Assembly (NCBI RefSeq): GCF_963675165.1
Contig: NC_087383.1
Coordinates: 7,104,639-7,168,638, forward strand
DNA: 64,000 bases
Direction of reading: 5' to 3'
DNA from: Halichondria panicea
Taxonomy: Eukaryota; Porifera; Demospongiae; Suberitida; Halichondriidae
Part shown: piece after piece, positions 59,835-64,000 of the stretch
How positions within the stretch are numbered: position 1 is the first letter of the stretch
Layout of the letters: every line of letters starts with the position of its first letter
The notes under the pieces: generated by a model
The model's database searches: none
What the model was told of the DNA's origin: nothing
What the model saw: the letters and a program-made list of their open reading frames with translations, nothing else
Translations under genes and position numbers: made by a program

Positions 59835-60085
59835 CTCTCCACTGTTGTATGAAGTCCACAGGACGACCTTTGAACCTCCAGGTGTTTGCGACAACCACAT
59901 TGCCTGAGTCTTCGTCCTCCAGCCCCTCCAACACTTTTTGTTGTCATCACTTCATTCCGGCAGGGCGTTTCTTTCGGCTGGTTATTCTTAGCTCGTCTAG
60001 TCTATCAAATTGCAAATTGTATTTGAAATGCTGAGCTGGGTATCTGCTCCATGATGTGTTCCTCAGTACGGCTAGACCAACACCA
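59835..60085 (-). pseudogene. Unidentified exon-like segment, duplicate B
   Basis: Minus-strand frame LEGLEDEDSGNVVVANTWRF, then KGRPVDFIQQWR, to a donor-like GTAAAC. Upstream it has stops (two adjacent after RKKRPAGMK). Family not recognised. Same order relative to RPS6 and RBM22 pieces as copy A. Confidence 0.35.
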
Positions 60086-60197
60086 CCTCACTCTTGCCTC
60101 GCTATACTCTACCCTCAAGAGTTTCTTTTAACGTGAGTCCCAGCTCTGAGCTAGCTGACAGTCATTACTTGTCCATAATTATGGGTGAGAAGCCTGA

Positions 60198-60400
60198 GAG
60201 GGTTATGGTCGTCATACAGATTACTAACAAAACATGGAGAAAGCTGTTCCAGAGTTTTGATGATCTTTACCACACACACTCGCAGAATTGACTGGTGAGG
60301 GTTATGGTCCGTCATACAGATTACTAACAAAACATGGAGAAAGCTGTTCCAGAGTTTTGATGATCTTTACCACACACACTCGCAGAATTGACTGGTGAGG
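60198..60400. repeat. Two-copy tandem duplication of about 103 bp
   Basis: GGTTATGGTC...CGCAGAATTGACTGGTGAGG occurs twice in direct succession (about 60198 and 60300), with one extra C in the second. Duplicate A has one copy. Confidence 0.9.
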
Positions 60401-61109
60401 GAAAGCGATCGTTTGCCGATCCCTATACTGGCTATATAGCCTAGTAATACTCCAGTAAATAGCTAGTGGCAGTAGAGATAATGTGGCTATTCATGCAGTA
60501 TAGAGTGTATAGGACAGCCATTAATGAAAAGGATCTCCATGCATGCACCTTAATTAACTAGTGTTCAAGCTGGCGCTGTGCTAATGCCTCTCGCCATGTT
60601 TTTGCTTTCGCTCAAAAGTATTAGAAAGGTTAATAATTTGCAATAATTATGATTTCAAATTGACAAAATAGGTGTTAGCAATTGAATGAACAACACAGTA
60701 ACGAATAATACAAATTAAAAATAATGTAATTAAGTATTATTTAGAACACACCTAGCCAAGATTAAGTGTTTTAATCTGCGTGCCGAAAAAACGATGCTAT
60801 GATCAAGTCAGCAATTTGGTACACATGAAACAAGTCGAAACAATAACATTCAACTTTCTAATACTTTTCAGCTTTGCTTGTGTACATATTCAATCTGCTT
60901 GTATTATTATTATAATTATGATGACATTCAGATTCAATCTGCTTGTATTATGGTTGTTTATCAAAAAGTGTGCATTAACAAACCAACTTAAAGCACACTT
61001 AAGTGTGGATTAAGTTATTTAATCCATGGTCACCTGACTGCTTTCAGATAAGCTGATTGGCTGGAGATCATGTGATCAGCACTAAGTGATAATAGAGCAC
61101 ATTGCTCGC

Positions 61110-61176
61110 ATGTTTAGGTATGTGTGTGTGTGTGCACACGTCCATATGAGTATGCATGTGTGGTACGTGTTTGTTG

Positions 61177-61222
<46 letters not shown>
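61110..61222. repeat. GT microsatellite
   Basis: Two (GT)n tracts at about 61118-61132 and 61182-61220. Non-coding. Confidence 0.9.
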
Positions 61223-61224
<2 letters not shown>

Positions 61225-61560
61225 CTAGCTATACTTTAGAACCCCACTAAGGTTGTACTACGAAGATCTTGAAACATTATCAAACGGTCACTTTTCTTTC
61301 GACATTAATGTACTAAGCGTACCTGGAGGCAGCATATTAAAGATACCATGTGAAAGAGCAGCTCAATGCGCATGTGCTGGTACCTACAGTGTGTGCACAG
61401 CTCCAACACAGCGGGCACAACGAATTTTAGAAAACGACCACTAGAGTGGCCGTCATATGACGGCTTCAACGGGGAAAGGGTTAATACTATAACAAAAGCA
61501 GCATCTGTTGCTAGTCAGTAAATGACAGCCACTCAGTGTACACCTAATAATGAATCTCAC

Positions 61561-61632
61561 CGTTAACTTTGGTGGTTACATCACCTTTATCCTTCAGTGT
61601 CAGCTCTAGGATACGAACTACTAGTGCAGAAT
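61561..61632 (-). CDS. Possible exon of an upstream minus-strand gene
   Basis: Between the acceptor CTCACCTCAG and the donor AACG/GTGAGA the frame is open in phase 1 to 1 (72 bp): SALVVRILELTLKDKGDVTT, then KVN. Codon use looks coding. I do not recognise the family. It does not match the missing RBM22 N-terminus, so it may be part of another gene or a chance open stretch. Confidence 0.3.
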
Positions 61633-61950
61633 CTGAGGTGAGACAACAATTGCACTGTGAATATACTACGCTAATAAATATGCATGCATGATAGAATGTT
61701 CAGCTCAAAATGGATCACAGTCTACTGGATATGGTCACAAGAGCAAGGGATAACCTCATAATTATACAGGCCTATACTTGTATGATTCTACACAGGGTCT
61801 CACATCAGTGTCTCTGAATTAAGTAGTCACTTCAATAATTATACCAGTCGTTAAAAATTGCTATAGCTTGATCAGACCTGAAGTGCTGCCATGCCTCTGT
61901 ATAAATTATATACTATAATTCTGGCTGCCCCAAGCTAGGTTTTTAATGTA

Positions 61951-62362
61951 CTGTATTTATTTGATTAAACGCCCGGGCGTTTATTTCAGATCGAAGTCTT
62001 TAGAGGGGGTGTTTAAACGAGGAGGGCGTTTAATCCAGGAGGTCGTTTATTTATGTCCAAAACTTTTGCACATGCAGCAGCAGTTATTGTGCTCTTCTTG
62101 GGCTACTGTCTCAGCTTAAATCTATTTCTCAGCTTAAATCTATTTCTCAGCTTAAATTTAAGTCATAGGAGTGCCCTCTGTGTCGGTATCTCTCTCTCTG
62201 CCATCGATGCATCATAAAAAAGTATTTTTATTCTATGCTGCTACGCTTGCAACTGTGTTCCACGTGCTATTTCAGCTCCACCCACAGTGCCACGCTCCAT
62301 ACATGGGCAATTATTTAAGATGGGCGTTTATTCAAGGAGGGCGTTTAATCAAGTAAATACGG
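61951..62362. mobile_element. TIR element CTGTATTTATTTGATTAAACGCCC (412 bp)
   Basis: The left end CTGTATTTATTTGATTAAAC and the right end TTTAATCAAGTAAATACGG are flanked by TA. Internal GGGCGTTTA and GAGGGCGTTTAATC repeats point inward. A related sequence (GGGCGTTTAATCGCG) is at 37538. Non-coding. Confidence 0.75.
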
Positions 62363-62369
62363 TACGTTT

Positions 62370-62940
62370 ATTACGGCTGGATATGACGTTTTGGGTGTGA
62401 TTTGAAGTATGAAAGTTTAAAATAATAGATAGCATAACATTATTTTCGAGACAAAGTCGCAAATTACATTAGATTCGAGGTTAACCTGTACAGTCCCAAT
62501 TAACTGAATAGCCGCGGTTATGATTTCATACCGCCCACCGCGGAACCAAAATCTAGTCCAATCGCTTGTTACTCGAGACTTTTCTTCTGCTTATAATGAT
62601 ATCTAAGAATTGCCGACAAACACTCAATGCCTATAGATGCATGTATATAGACTTTAATTACATGTGTAATAGAATTTTGATCATCAGAACGTCCATCCTC
62701 TCTAACCACCTCATGGGTTTCCGTACACTCTTGTTATAATTATTACTACGATAATACACAAATTGAAAACATTGAATACCAGGCCTTATCAAGATCAAGC
62801 TATAATAATAATAATTATTATTGTACAAACTTGATTACTAATAGCTCCCATGCTTATAAGACGAAAATTACGTAAAATTCTTCTATAACTTTTGAGCGAA
62901 AGAAAAACATGGCGAAAGGCATTAGCAAGCGCACGCTTGC
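62370..62940. other. Mixed repeat relics
   Basis: Fragments related to the 43.6-kb pogo-like interior (ATATGACGTTTTGGGTGTG), to 5310-5360 inverted (CCGCCCACCGCGGAACC), to the ankyrin intron (TTTGATCATCAGAACGTCCA) and to 39270 (GAGCGAAAGAAAAACATGGC). No gene. Confidence 0.55.
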
Positions 62941-62944
62941 AACA

Positions 62945-64000
62945 CACTGTTAAAAATGGGGTGTTACGTAGCACACTAATTTTAGTAGGTAAATGTCAGT
63001 GGTGTGTTAATGAACACACTCGTGTGTTTGTCGTGCTCAACAACACACTTGGAGTGTAATAGAACACACTTGGGTGACACAACAGAATGGTGTGTTACTG
63101 AACACACTGACATCCATACAGTGGTGTAAAGTAGCACACGATATATAAGATATTAAGAAGGTCTTTTTACTTTTCAGATACCAGAATTAATATTTATGTT
63201 CCACTTAGTACAGTTAGATCACCAAGAGTGCTAAGTATGTGCAAGTGAAATAAGAGTTGAAATGCTGCAGTCCCTGCAAATGCGGAAAACAACTTGCTAT
63301 CACTCTCAAAGGAAGCTTTATACTTTGCAAACCCAGAAATCCAGGTCCTAAAAGTATGGCTATAGTATATAGAAGCCTGCAATGCATGTAGAATCTCTAC
63401 ATGCATGCTATATAATCATACTAGAGCTAAGTGGCTAAGTCCAGACCTTCTGTGTGCGCATGCGCATTGAGGCTAGAAGCACATGTAGTGTGCTTTAATT
63501 AAAATCAACAAAAGACTCAAGAACTGGAGAAGAACTCAATTTAGCTCTATACTAACTGCACTGAGTATTTAGCTTTCCTGAAGAACATACACTACTGCAG
63601 CACTTCATGGAGCTTCCAAAGGCCATTCATGTGGTAAGCTGGTGCAATACTATGTGTGATATGATCATATAAATTATATATAGCCTTTCTCACAACTCAG
63701 CCCAGAACTTGACCTCATTTTTGACTTGAGCACTGGTTTGGGTACAGAAGTGACTATTCTCTGGGACATACTAACTGCTATAAATGTGCAGAAAAGTATC
63801 CAGGTACGTGGAGTAATAGATATGCTTACCAGACATAATTATATTTATTATTTAGGACAAGACAAGATGACAAGATGACTTCAATCAAAATGTGCTACTG
63901 ATGCTGTGCGCTCTTTCGTCAAAAGGGGAACATGTGATGTGCTGTCATTAACAGTAATGTGTTGTAATAATCCGTATAACATTTAAATAGTCATTCGTTG
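62945..64000 (+). mobile_element. CACTG-ended transposon, left end only
   Basis: Starts CACTGTTAAAAATGGGGTGT, followed by repeated GGTGTGTTAATGAACACACT-type units to about 63140, the same architecture as the other three CACTG elements. No right end is present, so the element runs past the window edge. Interior sequence to 64000 has no recognised gene. Confidence 0.6.

Larger units (their letters stand above)
58720..60480. repeat. Segmental duplicate B (partner 5380-7090)
   Basis: Contains the functional-looking RBM22 zinc-finger exon, an RPS6 relic and the unidentified exon-like segment. Additional shorter copies of its leader (GCCTCCATACACACAAC...CGCGACCTTTAT) lie at 58472-58573. Confidence 0.85.

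Overview
The window is eukaryotic, intron-rich, AT-rich and packed with repeats. It most resembles a demosponge genome such as Amphimedon, for three reasons: short introns, a very frequent TATAATTATA palindrome, and an ankyrin/ROCO-GTPase/Death-domain gene of a kind common in sponges. The species is inferred, not proven. No ribosomal RNA gene, CRISPR array or bacterial operon is present.

Two intron-containing genes can be reconstructed, both on the minus strand and in tandem. (1) RBM22, a spliceosomal zinc-finger/RRM protein, occupies 59143 to 54907 in eight recognisable coding exons. They join to 1125 nt (374 codons plus stop). The first exon, about 48 residues, was not found. (2) An ankyrin-ROCO-Death gene starts at 54445, only 461 bp beyond the RBM22 stop, and ends at 22502. 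Its joined exons total 3477 nt, a multiple of three, with a Kozak-type ATG preceded by an in-frame stop. It has ankyrin repeats, a Roc-type GTPase domain, a COR-like region and a C-terminal Death domain. This is the layout of DAPK1 without its kinase. Four of its ankyrin repeats lie on separate 105-bp exons of identical phase, and two of those sit in a recent tandem duplication of about 2 kb.

The rest is mostly transposons and duplication debris. Left end (1-12 kb): a kinase-like exon scrap, a decayed piggyBac-type transposase, three tandem exon-like units, a segmental duplicate of the RBM22 zinc-finger exon with an RPS6 exon relic, a long imperfect palindrome, a pogo-like MITE and a Crypton-like recombinase remnant. 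Middle (13-41 kb): a long-TIR element with a nested fold-back insertion, a broken copy of the Death-domain exons, three CACTG-ended transposons (one holding a 91-bp satellite of about 20 units), and a Tc1/mariner-type fold-back with a helix-turn-helix remnant. Right part (41-64 kb): duplicated ankyrin introns with pogo-like and tRNA-Lys-derived repeats, long CA/GT arrays, the RBM22 gene, and a fourth CACTG end cut by the window edge.

The most informative points are the kinase-less DAPK-like gene growing by exon duplication, and several transposon insertions whose empty sites survive in duplicated copies inside this same window. All boundaries were read by eye from splice signals, reading frame and repeat symmetry; no alignment or search was run.
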